Assembly (NCBI RefSeq): GCF_014898055.3
Contig: NW_023601322.1
Coordinates: forward strand, 6,839,312-6,903,311
Reading direction: 5' to 3'
Source of the DNA: Talpa occidentalis
Taxonomy: Eukaryota > Chordata > Mammalia > Eulipotyphla > Talpidae
DNA: 64,000 nt
In this document: positions 12,001 through 24,174 of the stretch, in pieces
Layout: each line of letters starts with the position of its first letter
Position numbering within the stretch: the stretch's first letter is position 1
Made by a program: the position numbers and the translations under genes
The notes under the pieces: model-generated
Seen by the model: the letters and a program-made list of their open reading frames with translations, nothing else
Databases searched by the model: none
Told to the model about the DNA's origin: nothing

Positions 12001-15000
12001 ACCAACAGTTTCTGAGCCCCCTGCACAGTGTTAGAATGGATTCAGGAGCTGCAGATATATTTTTCTATTTGTTTGTGAATTAAACAGTATTAATACAAGA
12101 GGGATTTAATTACAAATATATGTATTGAGACAACTGACATACAAAGGTGGAAATACTCAAAGATTTACCTAAATGCAAGCGACTATAAACCCATTTCACA
12201 AGGTTTCTCACCTAAATACATTTCAACTAAAGGATCAGGTTTTAAGAAACTTTTCCCTTTTGATCACATATTAACCTGGAAGAAAAATAATGCACTTTAC
12301 CTATAATTATCTATCTATTATGGTCAGTACAAATATTTTCAGTAAGTAAAATGATAATCAGGATACTGATGCTTTTAGAATATTGACCCATTCATCAAAC
12401 CATTTGAGTTTCACTTTTCTTATAAGTGAAATACTGATAAAAATATATATGCTATAAATAAATTTCTTAAATCTCATTAAAGGAGCAGTAGTATGGTTTA
12501 AGCCTCTCGACATAATTACATATAATAAAAGTAATAATGCATAATGCATGGTGCATATTAAGAATAAAAATACCATCATTTAAAAATTTTTCCACACCAT
12601 TTCATTAACTACCTTCAATTTGGGGAATAGATATTAGCTTAAGTTTCAAACTAAGTAAATGAATAAGTACACTTTTCAGACTTACACCAAGGAGATTTGG
12701 TCCCTTCCACATAATCACCAGGCATCGATTCACATGCTCTGTGGTCCCATCAGGAATGAGAAGACTAAACCTTACTCATTGATTATTCTCTGTGGTGAGG
12801 GAAACAAGTGCTTTGAGGTACAGAGGCCAAGGGATCTGCGTCAGTCATGAAACCCCAGCCTTGTTTTCAGATGAACTCCCAGTAACACTAGCCTCACCTC
12901 TGAACCTCTTCATATGCTCAAAAGAAAAAAAAAAAGCCAGCAATCTTATCTTATATTAGAATCCAGAGAATTCTTGTTACTCCCAAATTGTGAAATGACA
13001 AAGTACAATTCTGGTATCTTTGAGATTTATAAACAAAGTGGTGTAGCTCCAAATAGGTGTAAGATTATCACATAGAGAGCTGATGAATAGCCCAGTCCCC
13101 AACTGGCTTACATTTTCTGGCTTAGAATATACTGATGAATGGACTGTGGGTGTGTGATATGTGTGCTTTGAAATCACCACTGAATTGATTCATGCCATTC
13201 TGTTGAATCCTTTCTGTCCAATCTCAATAGACCTCTTTCTACCAGATGAAAAATTTAGGGCTTCACTTTGATCTTCAGCACTAAAAACATGAATTTATCC
13301 AAATACCTAAAGAGAAAAGTTAAATGAAATAGAGCTTGTATTTAATTGTCTGACTCGAGTTTGTTACTCAGGCATCCTGCTCACTTTTCATAGGTTTGTT
13401 GAATTGATAAATGTAAACAAGTTTTTTTTTTTTTCTACCAGAATTGAGATGTCAAACTTTTAAAAGAATATTTTTGAAATGGATCATTGCACTGAATAAA
13501 TCACACTGTGGAGTGTGGAATGGGTGTAACCTGGTATAAAGTTGGGGGCCTGGGGAGAAGTTAGCACACCCCTCAAGGATGGGGTCCAAATAAGGTAACA
13601 GCACATTTGACTGAAATTCTCAGTAGCATACATCATAATGATAAAAGTCAGACTTCCACATTTTCTTTGTCCTTTAGGCTTTTGTAAATTACATCTTCAA
13701 TTAAAAATCTTATGCTGCAGTCTAGGTAATTTCTTTCTACTCATCTTTTAGTTTACCAAGTCTCTCTTACATGGTGTTGAACGGAGTCTATACTCTCTCC
13801 ATTGGTGTTTTAATGCAAAGATGACGATTCTTTTCTAAAAGTGCAATGTGGTTCTTCTGCAAGGGAGCCCCCAACAGTGATGTCTTCAGTCTGACACTCC
13901 ATTTCTTTTAATTTTCTTCATGGATTTTTTTTGTCTGTCTTTGATAATTATCTGAAGTTCTTGGGGCTTCCTATGATCTGTCTCATTCATGAACTCTTGT
14001 CTTCTGTGTTTGGTGAATTTTAGTTGTTAGACAACTACAACAGCCTCAATCATGTCAGCATCTTCATGGGCCCTGGCTCAGCGTGGGTGCCTTGGAGCTT
14101 CTGTGAATGCAACTTTGGCATCCTTTCATTTCTCTTCATGATACTCAGCTTTTTCTTTTGGTTTGTCTTTTGCAAAGGTGAAGGGGCTAGCAGTATTCTC
14201 CTTACACACTTGCAAGCCACAAATGCAGTAAAAATGAGTATCTGGAGAGAGGATGACACTCAAAATCTGACTAGTCTGCCGAAGTGCTGTGATAGTGTTA
14301 ATTGCCGGGACAATGAACCTATTGAAAGAGCAACAGCAATGGATTGGAATGAGTAGCCAAGTGCCAGATGACTGAAAACAGGAAGAGTAGCTTTCTCCTT
14401 TCTTTGAAATATAATTTAATGCCATTTTCCCAATTAGAATTTCTGAAAGAATAAATATGAAGTCTCACTCTCTTTGTAAGGAAACTAAAGCTTAATTAAG
14501 TCTGGACGTTTGATTTCGAAGAGTTTTTAATTCGCTTCTTACCTTTCCAAACTGGAAAAAGCATATTTTTGCAAGGTTAATGATAATATAAAATGGCCCA
14601 GCTATCTTGAGGGTTTTTTTTTTTTTTATTCTTTCTTCTTCACCCCTGCCACTTTACAGTTCTTAGGATAAGTTGCCATTATTCTGGGCTTCAGTTGTTC
14701 TTTGCTAAAGAAGGTCTGATGACTGGCAAGATTATTGAAATTACGGATTCCATCTGATTGTTCTGAAACTTAAAATGAATGACCTCTACAGAACAATTTA
14801 TTAAGATAACAATATGTGGGGGGAGGGGAAGCAGTTACTTAGAAACATCACCAAACTTTAATGACAACAGGATTCACTTTCTGTACCTAATTGTCAGGAG
14901 GTGCAGGTAGGAGGCAGGTTGGTGTTACCATCACAGTTAAGAATGAGGACTTTGATGTCACTGCTGCAGTGTCCCAGGTCTTTAGCGTATCCGGAATAGG

Positions 15001-16629
15001 ACAGTTGAGTTTCTTTTACAATATCCTAATTGGCCAAATACTCAAACACAGCACCCTACAAGGAAATGTGGTCAGAAACTCAGCTCTCCCATTACCTCCC
15101 CCTGAAGTCCTGACTTCATTCAGATTCCCTGTGCACATGCATAGTCCTGAAATGGACAAATAGTTGTAAAATACTTTAGGAGACTATTTGCCTGAAAGGC
15201 AGTGCCTGAGCTAACCTAAAATGATCTTTTTGGGTCCTCACGTCTATTCGGACCTGCAGGTTTTAATGTCTCATTTCCAAGGCTAAATGGAACTGGATTT
15301 TCAGGATCGATTTGTGGTCAATTGAATTAGCATTTTTGAAACTCTTCTATATCTATTTATTCCAGTGACTCTTAGGTAAGCAAAAAGCAAAAACAGTGCA
15401 GAAATAATGGATTCAGTGGTTCAATATAACTACAATAGTCTCATAAATATGCACTAATATTTCATTCAAAGTTATGCTGGGCATTTTTCTTATAAGAGTT
15501 GTTCCTTCCTCTAAATATTGAGAAATTCTGAAACTTACAGTAAAGAGCAGATTTACAAATGTGCAGTGCTTTTACCGTGTAATTTAATTGTTGAGATGCA
15601 TCTGATCAACGGAAATGTTAAAACTCATTTGCTTCATTTTGCCATTTAGTCTCAAACTGTGTGTTCTTGATCATGTGTGTATAGTCAATACATATTAGCT
15701 CGCTTTATATAATATATAAACGACTTGAAGTCAAATGTAATACTATGTAATATAAAACCCATGTACTGAGTTCCTTTTCCTTGCCCTCAAAATAGTGAAT
15801 CATATAGTTTTCCTATTTATAAAAATAGATGCTATTAACATAATGTAATTAATGCAATGGAAATGCAAGACCGTTGTAAGTGTAGGCTGCATTCTTCAAC
15901 ATCATCAATAGTTATGTAGCTAATGTTTTTGTTTATAACACTGGGTCCCAAGGGCTTCAGACAACCAGGTAACTAATAGCTGAGACTGAGTAGAGAGTAT
16001 TAACACGCACTTTATGAGTAGATTATCTCCGAGAGATCAGGAGCATCCTATTTGTTGACTTCTTAGTCTCTGACAGCTTTTTCATCTGTCCAAGCTCAGT
16101 AAGATGCTGGAGGGGCTCTTGCGTCATCGAGAGTATGGATGGCTTTTTCTGATGCCACTGATGACAAATTATATCCTCTGGAAGCTCACATGTTCTTCTC
16201 TAGACGTCTGGAAGACCATCTTAGCCAGCCAGTGCTCATTGCTATCTCTTTCCATTCCATTTTGTTTGCGATCCACAATAAGGGTCACATCATCCAAAGG
16301 TTTCATCCCCCACTCAGTCATTATCATGTGTAGGAAAGAATTGTTCCTATAATTATTTCCCATGCTGCCATTCTTAATTCTTACTAGTGACTGAATTGTT
16401 TAAATTAGACCCCAACCTTTGAAGACCTCAGAACATGACTGTTTTTGACTAATGGTTTCAATCAATTACACCAACTTTCTCATTGAATATTCTTTTCAAT
16501 TTCAGATACTAATTGCATGGTTTCTTTTTGCCCTTAGTGCATAATTCTGAAAACAGAAATTATCTGTTTTCACCATATAACAATAAATATAATCAACCTT
16601 ATTATATAATTTCCATAATTTTCCATAAT
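9093..16629. other. Downstream gene-poor sequence
   Basis: About 7.5 kb without a supportable gene. A pyrimidine-rich block lies at about 9,260-9,480. A denser stretch at about 13,690-14,430, with a 99-residue open frame on the minus strand, is discussed as a weak finding. Otherwise this is AT-rich with random short open frames. Confidence 0.4.
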
Positions 16630-16800
16630 AGACATTTTTTACAGTGTTTTACAGTTTGCACAGCACTTTTACTTAATCATCTCACAAGCCTCTGAAACAG
16701 ACAGGATAGTAATTAACTCAATTTTAATCATGAAGATATAAAGGTTTAGAGAACTGGAGTGGCATCCGGGGCACAACAAAAATGTGCTGGAATTGGCTTC
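16630..16800 (+). mobile_element. Probable MIR fragment
   Basis: The sequence runs from TTTTACAGTTTGCACAGCAC through ACTTAATCATCTCACAAGCC to TGAAGATATAAAGGTTTAGA, in the order expected for MIR, but it is diverged. Edges are approximate. Confidence 0.45.
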
Positions 16801-17181
16801 TGACCTGCTTTTATAACCAGACTAGAGGTTTCCACAATGATACTCAATTGACCAACAGCCCACAACTTTCCATAATAAATAACCACACTCCACAATCTTC
16901 GTTAACAACGAGATTACATCTACACCATAAAAATAAAAATGAAGCAGTTGTCCAGACAGTTCAGCTACTCATTCTTCCCTCAATACCTAAATCCTTCTCC
17001 TAATTTGCATAAAATTAGGTTCTTAAAGCAAATAAGATTGTTCCCTTTAGTAGAATCAGATTTTCTAGTATTACCTCACATGTACTTATGTACTTTATCA
17101 AATGACAAAAATATATTGGCATTAATATGGTAATGCTGGACATTTTTTTAAAGATTGCAGTAGAGTCTTTCCATTGCCCCT

Positions 17182-17184
<3 letters not shown>

Positions 17185-17224
<40 letters not shown>
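17185..17224 (+). repeat. (AC)20 microsatellite
   Basis: Twenty uninterrupted AC units. The Cys-Val and His-Thr 'proteins' on either strand are artefacts of this repeat. Confidence 0.97.
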
Positions 17225-17227
<3 letters not shown>

Positions 17228-20200
17228 ACTCAGTTAAACTCTGAGCCAGTAGTAGTTAGCAAAAAAAAAAAAAAAGACAGTGTCAGAATGTCACACACAT
17301 TAGTTCACTTATTTTTGCTTGAAAAATTACCCCTGGATTATACTTTGCAGTGCTTGCCAAATCACAGCCTCAAATAATCCCCATTTTTTAAGGGCTTATC
17401 CATCCCTCCTAAACAATTTCAATTACACTCAAAATGTAAATACTATTACTGCTCTCTTGCTCTTTTGATTATGATGACTCTTTAGTCAGCTAACATTGTT
17501 ATATTAAGTTCTCTTACCAAACTTTCATATACCATTGTATATACACAAAATGTACAATATTCATAATTTAAAAATGACTGGTTATACATATTATTTCAAA
17601 TCAAACATTAACAGAATATAAATTTCATAATCTATTAGTTTCCTGCAACCATTCTGGACCAGAAATAGTTAAAAGTTAAATCTTTCTTTTAATCAACTTT
17701 AATTTGATCAACTATAAATAAACCTTTAAAGAGTAATTTTAAAAGAGTAAAAGTTTGTAAGTCAATAGATATAAAATTAAAATTGGAAATTTGAAGATTA
17801 ATATTTACAGCTCGTGCTTAAAAACTTTAAACTGGATAGTTTTTCCCTTTTGGAACATACTGAACTTTTTAAAGCTTCCTTAGATTCTATCTTTGAATAT
17901 AAGACTTTAAGTCTATTTGCAAGTAAGTTTCTTAGAGCACATGAGTCTGAACAGATCTCTCACACATTGTGTATTACACCATGTATATGAGATTGTACAA
18001 ATCTGCTCATCATCCAGTGCAGTAAGTGTAATTGTGCATGAAGTTAAAATAATTTAAAACATTCTCAGAGCGTACAGTAAAAAGGTAGCTCTCATTGTCT
18101 AAATATCATTACTTCCTGCCTATTTCTAACCACAACTTCAGTCAGTGTTAGCTGAGATTCATGTCAAACAAAAATGTTTACCAGGTTCATCTATGGTAAT
18201 TGCTTGAAGATTTACTTATCACCCCAATAGAGCTAATCTTTTGTCTGCTTCCTGATTTGGGGCTACAAATGACCTTGGACATCACTTTAACACAAACTGA
18301 TCTGTCAATCTGGACTGATCATTTAAACTTGATATGATTTGGGTTCATATATTTCATGCTGACTTAAAATTACCCAATGATAATTCAGAATAGGGCTTTG
18401 TGCCTGTTCCCTTGACATGGTCAGTAACATGAAATGTTCAAAATACTCAATTTGTGCACCCTGAGTTTCTAATGGTGCCCTCATGTGGATAAATGAAAAA
18501 TATTTAAACTTACTGATTTCTTAAACTTTTGTCTGGACTGGAAATTATGATCCTTTTTCCCCTATAATGAAATAGACTGTCTCTCTTTCCACTAACATCT
18601 CCAAGGATTAGACAGGACAGGACTGGCACATGTATCTAGATTCAACAGTTTTCCTTTGTCATTTTGTAATGTTCTATCTAATCATATCTACAATCATGAG
18701 ATTTCCTCTTAGGAAGTAACTTAAGCAGTGGCATATTGTAAACCTTTAATAACTGGTTTTCCGGGTAGGGTTGGGGGAAGGTAGTGGTTACTATTTTCCA
18801 TCGTGGTTCTCACTGGCTTCAGTACACCACTGCATTTTAGTGACCACATAACAGGTTTTATTTCAGTGTTTTAACAGAAACTCCTGACTAGCTTTTTGAT
18901 TTTATCAATTGTTCAGTCTTCTGGTATAAAATATAGCCTCTACTGAGTATTATGTCCACTAATTGCATATAGCTTTAGATTTTGGAAGAAAGAATACTTC
19001 ATATAAATTATATTGGGGCATTCTTAAAGCCATTTCAAGTATTTTAAAAAAAATCACCAAATCAATCGAATGTTTTGATATGTTACACATAAAATAACAA
19101 GTGGATATACTCAAGAATTTAAAAATTTTGAGCCTTTCTCCACTCTATTACTGGAAATTTAAAATTAAAAAAATACTATAAAAGGAGAGAAAGTGAAGTG
19201 AATGATATAATGTTCCTTTTCTAAAATACATGCAAAGTCCCATTTAGTAATATGTGCCTCAACCATCAGTTTTGACAACATAGTACATTTGGATTATTTT
19301 ATCTTCTGGCAGACAAGAGGATTATTACAAAACTGTTTGCACCTTGCTGATTTAACACTTATATAATTCCTGTACCACACTCTGATTTTATTGAACTAGG
19401 TAAGTGTACTATACTTTTTATTTGAAAAACATACATATGTCACTATAAATCATGAACAGACTCTCCTACTGTTATAAAATTATTTTTTCATATATATATA
19501 TTAATACAGCAAGGAGCATCTCTATGAAGTCATAAACAATGCCTACAAAACTTTATTTAAATGAAAGGACTGTTTGCAGAGAAATTTATTGAGTTATTTA
19601 TTTTGATGAAGCTGAAGGCCACTGTCACATATTTCATTTCTAAATGTGGGCTGCAAGTTTACAGAATCCTACATGGTTTCTCCTTGTGGAATCAAAATAG
19701 TGATATTTTGGATTCAGTGTCTGTCTTTCAGAACAAAGCACTTGTCCACCGTCATTTATTATGAACCCAACAAATTCTTTTGTAAAAGGAAAAATAAATC
19801 CATTCCTACTTGAATATATGCATATTAAATCAGTATTAATCTAGGAAAAATGATAGGTAGAAATGTTAGTCATAAATTTCTCTCTTCCAAGTAGCCCATC
19901 TCAAATTCAAAGCAGGTGGTTGCTTGAATCGCCATTCTCATTTCAACATAGCTGAACCCATAGAGAAATTAGACATCATTTGCTTATTTCCTGAAGAACA
20001 GATTTGCATCAGAATTTAAAGGTGGGCCTTGAAGTATATGACATTAATATATTTAGATATTTTTAAAAAGTCTTTTACTTAGTATGTTCACAGCCAAAAG
20101 AGGGCGTGGAAAAAAATTCTCAAGTCTTTGGAGCATATAGAACTTGTGACCTTGAAAAATAAATTTGACATAAAGGAAATTTCAATTCTCTCCAAAATCT

Positions 20201-20661
20201 TCTTTCTAAAATACAAATATTTTATTCCAACGTTAGCACATTTTAATGGCTCTGCCGAGCATCCCGTCCCCCTATCCCCGTGGCTGCGTGCGCCACAGGG
20301 CTTGATGGTGTCTCTGTTTTCCTCCATTTCCAAGCTTCATTCCTTCCACATAACTCAGATGGGAGAAAAATCAGCACGTTCTGACCAGCTTAACACTGCC
20401 AGGCAGTAAGATGGACCTGAATTTAGTGGAGATTGGAGCTCCCAAAGGAATATAACACCATGTGTCAAATAAAAAAGCAAAGATATTCTCCTGTACAAAT
20501 CAGAAGATAATAAAAATCAAGGAATAGAAAGCAACTCTTCCCATACCTACAACAAGCATCTCAAAATGACTGTGAACTTGAGAATGATTTACCTTTTTCT
20601 TGTTTGTAATGCTTTGTAACTGATTTGCTGAAGAAAGGTTTTAGGTTGCCTTAAAGCAAAT
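17225..20661. other. AT-rich sequence downstream of the CDH7 stop codon, possibly distal 3'UTR
   Basis: No independent gene is seen. The stretch is very AT-rich. Minus-strand AATAAA hexamers around 20.2 kb and 19.5-19.8 kb leave open that part of it belongs to a long CDH7 3'UTR. Confidence 0.35.
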
Positions 20662-21241
20662 TTTATTGGCTTGTCTTGGCAGGGGGTATTTTTGGGGAAG
20701 ATTTTCTAAGAATTGATATACTGCTAAGTAAAATATATTTGCTAATCAACAGCAATAAAATCCTGCTGAATTCTATCTAGCAAGCTTAAAAAAGTCACTG
20801 TAAATTAAATTTGTTCCGAGTTTTGATGGGCGAGAAGGGAAGACCCCTCAATGGCAGGTGGCGTTTCTAGTCCTCTCCCTTGGCAATGCCGAGAAGGGAT
20901 GTGTGCACAGGGCCCCTGGCTCACTGGTGCCACAGGCTCTACTCGCTCACAGAGGTTAGGTGCCTTTGTAGGTATCTGAGAGTTGCTGTCTATTCACAAA
21001 CCACTGAGTATTTCTTTTTATCAAAAAGCCTCCAAATGCTTCAGAGTCTGTGGTCAGTGCAATCCCTTGAACAAGTCTAACAAAGATAACGCTTCACCCA
21101 TCAGAAACCTACACAGGTAAAAATGGAGCAATATTTATCACCATTTTCTCTAGCAAGTGGAGTTCTGGTTGTTTTCCGTATGCAGTGAATTTGTTTTTGT
21201 TTGGACTTTGTTGTCAGTACATTTCAAATGGAGGTTCGGGG
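20662..21241 (-). other. CDH7: Proximal 3'UTR of CDH7, up to the first canonical poly(A) hexamer
   Basis: The sequence right after the stop codon must be 3'UTR. Read on the minus strand, the first AATAAA is at 20,662-20,667, about 575 nt after the stop. The bases following it are only weakly U-rich, so this may not be the main cleavage site. Further AATAAA hexamers occur around 20.2 kb and 19.5-19.8 kb, and a UTR of several kb is possible. The true 3' end cannot be fixed from sequence alone. Confidence 0.4.
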
Positions 21242-21735
21242 CTATGAGTACAAACTCTCCTGGCCGGTTCCATACATGTCTGCGAGTCGTTTAAAGCGGG
21301 GTCCCCAGTCACTCAAGTAGTCGTAATTCTGATCAGAGTTTGAGCTGATGGAATCTAGGGAGCTGAGGGACTCGGCTACGGAGCCGTTTCCTTCAAAAGC
21401 ATATGTCTGCAAGGAGTCATAAGGGGGGGCGCCGGGGTCGACATCAGCTTCTTTCAGTCTCTCCCAAATAAATTCCCTAAAGATGACATTATCTGGGATG
21501 CTTTTGAAAGTGGGTCGACTCAAGAACTGAATTTCTGGAGTCACATCCCTCCTGGACTTGGTGTCTCTGATGACGTTGAGATTGCGCAGCGCGGCCATGT
21601 CAAAGGCTTCCGTGTCTTCCTCTCCCCCGCCCTCGTCATCGTATCTGACGATATTTTCTCTGATGTCTCTCTCTTCGTCAAAAATGAGTGGCTCTTTTTT
21701 CCGTCTTCTCATGGTGACGATCAGGAGAACCAGCA
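21242..21735 (-). CDS. CDH7: Cadherin-7, last coding exon (end of TM helix and cytoplasmic tail)
   Basis: This exon encodes the end of the transmembrane helix and the whole cytoplasmic tail of a type II classical cadherin, a calcium-dependent homophilic adhesion receptor that links to actin through catenins. The acceptor reads ctgtttcag|TGCTGG; its first two bases complete a GTG valine begun in the preceding exon. Numbering from the first residue encoded in this window, it covers 295-458. A basic stop-transfer stretch MRRRKK (303-308) is followed by the juxtamembrane p120-catenin-binding core [16 protein letters not shown] (326-341). Near the C-terminus come a serine cluster (417-428) and [20 protein letters not shown] (431-450), the beta-catenin-binding region. 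The stop TAG is at 21,242-21,244. The ending GQESLYS and the PEIQFLSRP segment fit CDH7 as I remember it and differ from the other type II members. The frame is intact. Confidence 0.93.
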
Positions 21736-22742
21736 CTGAAACAGCAAAGGGAAAGTTTCAGCAAACACACGGCCACTGGCGCTCATCGTGGTGACATTCA
21801 CCCAGTGTGCTGAGTCCTAGATCTGCCTTCTAAGGGGACAGATACTGGCCTGCCCTCCACATGGGAATCCACGACAGCAAGTGTGCTGAGATGCCTTTAA
21901 AGTGGAACACTTTTATCTATCAAGAAACCCTTTTCCACACCGTTTCAGAATTGATGCCTCTTTCTTTACATAACCTCCCAAGTGTGGGCTAGTGCAAGCT
22001 GAAGGGGTCAGTTCAGGACAAACGCTATAATATTCAAGCCATGAAACACATAGATTTTTTTTTAACTCCTTGGTTAGGCAAAGTGACAGTTCATAAATAT
22101 CTTGGCTCTAATTGAACACGTGAAGCTTCAAAAGGAATTTGATGACAGCATTTGGTCAGGTTGTTTGGAGAAAAGCCTAGCACTTGTCTGAAACCCAGGA
22201 TTTTAGACCATAAGCAAAGATGAAGAACTTCTCTACAATAATCACAGCCCATTCTCAGGACAAAACACTGAACTTCATCTTTACACATTATACCTAGAGA
22301 GGGAATACAGGTTGTGAGATCTTCAGCATTAGCCAAAGCTAGATTTAGGAAATTAATCATCCCTTTTGCATTAAGAATTTTCTTCCTATAGCAAAACAGT
22401 TAAAAGGAAAGCACAGGATCACATTTATTATTATTTGGGTTTAAACAAAATGAACATATACGATGATAATACTATGAGTAGCTGGATGCTAGCTGAACTG
22501 CAAACATACCATTTTATCTTTAAAATACTTTTTAAACAATTTTTTTATATCAGCCTATTTTTTTCTTTTCTGGAAGGTCTGAAGATTCTAAATATGCACT
22601 AAATATACTGTTATTTGGGGCCTATTACTCTCAGCATATGTTTAAAAAGAAGCCTGAAATGCATCTATTGAAAGATCATACAAGCTTTTACATAGCACTA
22701 AGAATACATTGAAAACTAAAACATAAATAATGTTCCATTTTT

Positions 22743-23137
22743 GGAGGGTTTTCATCATAAATGGATGTTGAATCTTATCAAAGCCTTTCTCAGCATCTAT
22801 TGATGTGATCATATGGTTTTTAATCTTTGTTTTTGTTGATGTGATGAATCACATTGACTGATTTTCAGATGCTTAACCTCCCTTGGACCTCTGGTCTGAA
22901 CCCCACTTGATCATGTGTATGGTCCTTTCAAAGCATTGTTGGATTCGGTTTGCTAAGATTTTTATTGAGGTTTTTTGCATCTGTTTCCATGAAGGAAATC
23001 TGTCTATAGTTTTCTTTCTGTGTGTTGTCTATTTGATTTTGGTATGAGGGTAGTGTTGGCCTTATAAAATGTGTTTGGAAGTCCGCTCTCTATTTTCTCA
23101 GTTTGGGCAGGGTTAAGTACTCAGTTGTGAAGCCAAT
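22743..23137 (-). mobile_element. LINE-1 ORF2 fragment (reverse transcriptase region)
   Basis: The plus strand matches the complement of the L1 reverse-transcriptase region: AGCATCTATTGATGTGATCA, CCCCACTTGATCATG, TTGGATTCGGTTTGCTAAG and GTGTTGGCCTTATAAAATG in the expected order. It therefore lies in the same orientation as CDH7. It is truncated at both ends with a broken frame. Confidence 0.85.
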
Positions 23138-23654
23138 TTGGTGGTAGCTATACAACTGTGATGATATCTGATGGTGTGTGTGGGCAGGAGGAATGTCCAA
23201 ATGTTACCTCAATTAAAAAAACTAAAATATAAAAGTCTTCTGAGTTTTAGTAAACTAAACAGAAAGAAATATTCAGAATATATATCATGAATAATATATA
23301 GAAGCCTATTCTCTTTTTTGCTCCTATTTACCACATTTGAATGTTCTCAACTGGTTTCACTGAAAGGGTAGATAATTAGCTCAGGAGCTAATATTTATAT
23401 ATTGTCCATTTCTCATTCTCTGGTTAAGGAGTCTGATGCCATCCGTCTCTGCTAAGTAGATCTCCAATTTTTGCCATTCCTGTCCTCTGAGAATAAAGCA
23501 TTACTATCATTCCAGAGGCTTTGATTTTCAAAATCCTGTGTCAGAATATTACAAGAGAAAAGCCCTATCCGTTGTAACATTCTGGCATGGACCTTGAAAA
23601 CAGATGATAACTTGGGTATCAAGAAGGACTTCCATGAAAGGATACCCTTCCCAT

Positions 23655-23800
23655 GTTAGCTGTGTTATCCTGGGCAAACAACTTCATCCAACCATCTGAG
23701 CCTAGCTACATGTAATAACAACAGCCACCTCCAACGTTCATAAGGTGGACTAAAGAGACTGGAGAATAATGTAGGAGTTAGCAGAGTGCCAGGCATTGTG
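23655..23800 (+). mobile_element. MIR ancient SINE fragment
   Basis: GCTGTGTTATCCTGGGCAAA, then ATCTGAGCCTAGCTACATGT, then GCAGAGTGCCAGGCAT: the conserved MIR order (…GTGACCTTGGGCAAG…CTGAGCCTCAG…GTGCCTGGCA…). Confidence 0.65.
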
Positions 23801-23861
23801 TATGCAAACTGAAAATTTTTCATCGTTCCTCTCTATCCTATCAAGAATATTAACATCATGG

Positions 23862-24174
23862 GGCCTCCCAGGTGGCGCAGCGGTTGAGCGCTGGGTTGCA
23901 AAGCTGCCCGCAGCTGCAGCGCCGGTTCGATCCCCGGCCACCAGAGGAGGGTCCCACATGGCGCGCAGACCTCTCCTGCCGCCCGCTGCTCCCCTCAGCA
24001 GTGTACTTCGGTCCCTCTGCCTGCTCTGCTCCCTGCTCTGGCTCTGGTGAATTCTCTTACCCTCCTGCGCTTCTGACTGTACCCAGTGCATGGATAAACA
24101 AACAAATAAATAAATGAAACATGCCTCTATTAAAAAAAAAAAAAGAAAAACCTGTGGGTCTTATAAAAAAAAAA
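23862..24174 (+). mobile_element. Young tRNA-derived SINE with extended compound tail
   Basis: The best-preserved SINE in the window. The head GGCCTCCCAGGTGGCGCAG contains the A-box region. The B box GGTTCGATCCC is intact and CpG dinucleotides are largely kept. A perfect 19-bp duplication AAGAATATTAACATCATGG flanks it (23,843-23,861 and 24,175-24,193). Between the ordinary SINE tail (ending near 24,115) and the right duplication lie two A-runs separated by non-SINE sequence, which looks like 3' transduced flank. Confidence 0.95.

Noticed and set aside
17015..17377. Open frames with Cys-Val and His-Thr repeats
   Set aside because: Direct translation of the (AC)20 microsatellite and an A-run.
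23750..24117. Overlapping 81-113-residue open frames on both strands
   Set aside because: They are translations of a tRNA-derived SINE. The same peptides (for example RPLLPSAVYF) recur in the other copies at 3.0, 49.0, 59.5 and 62.2 kb.
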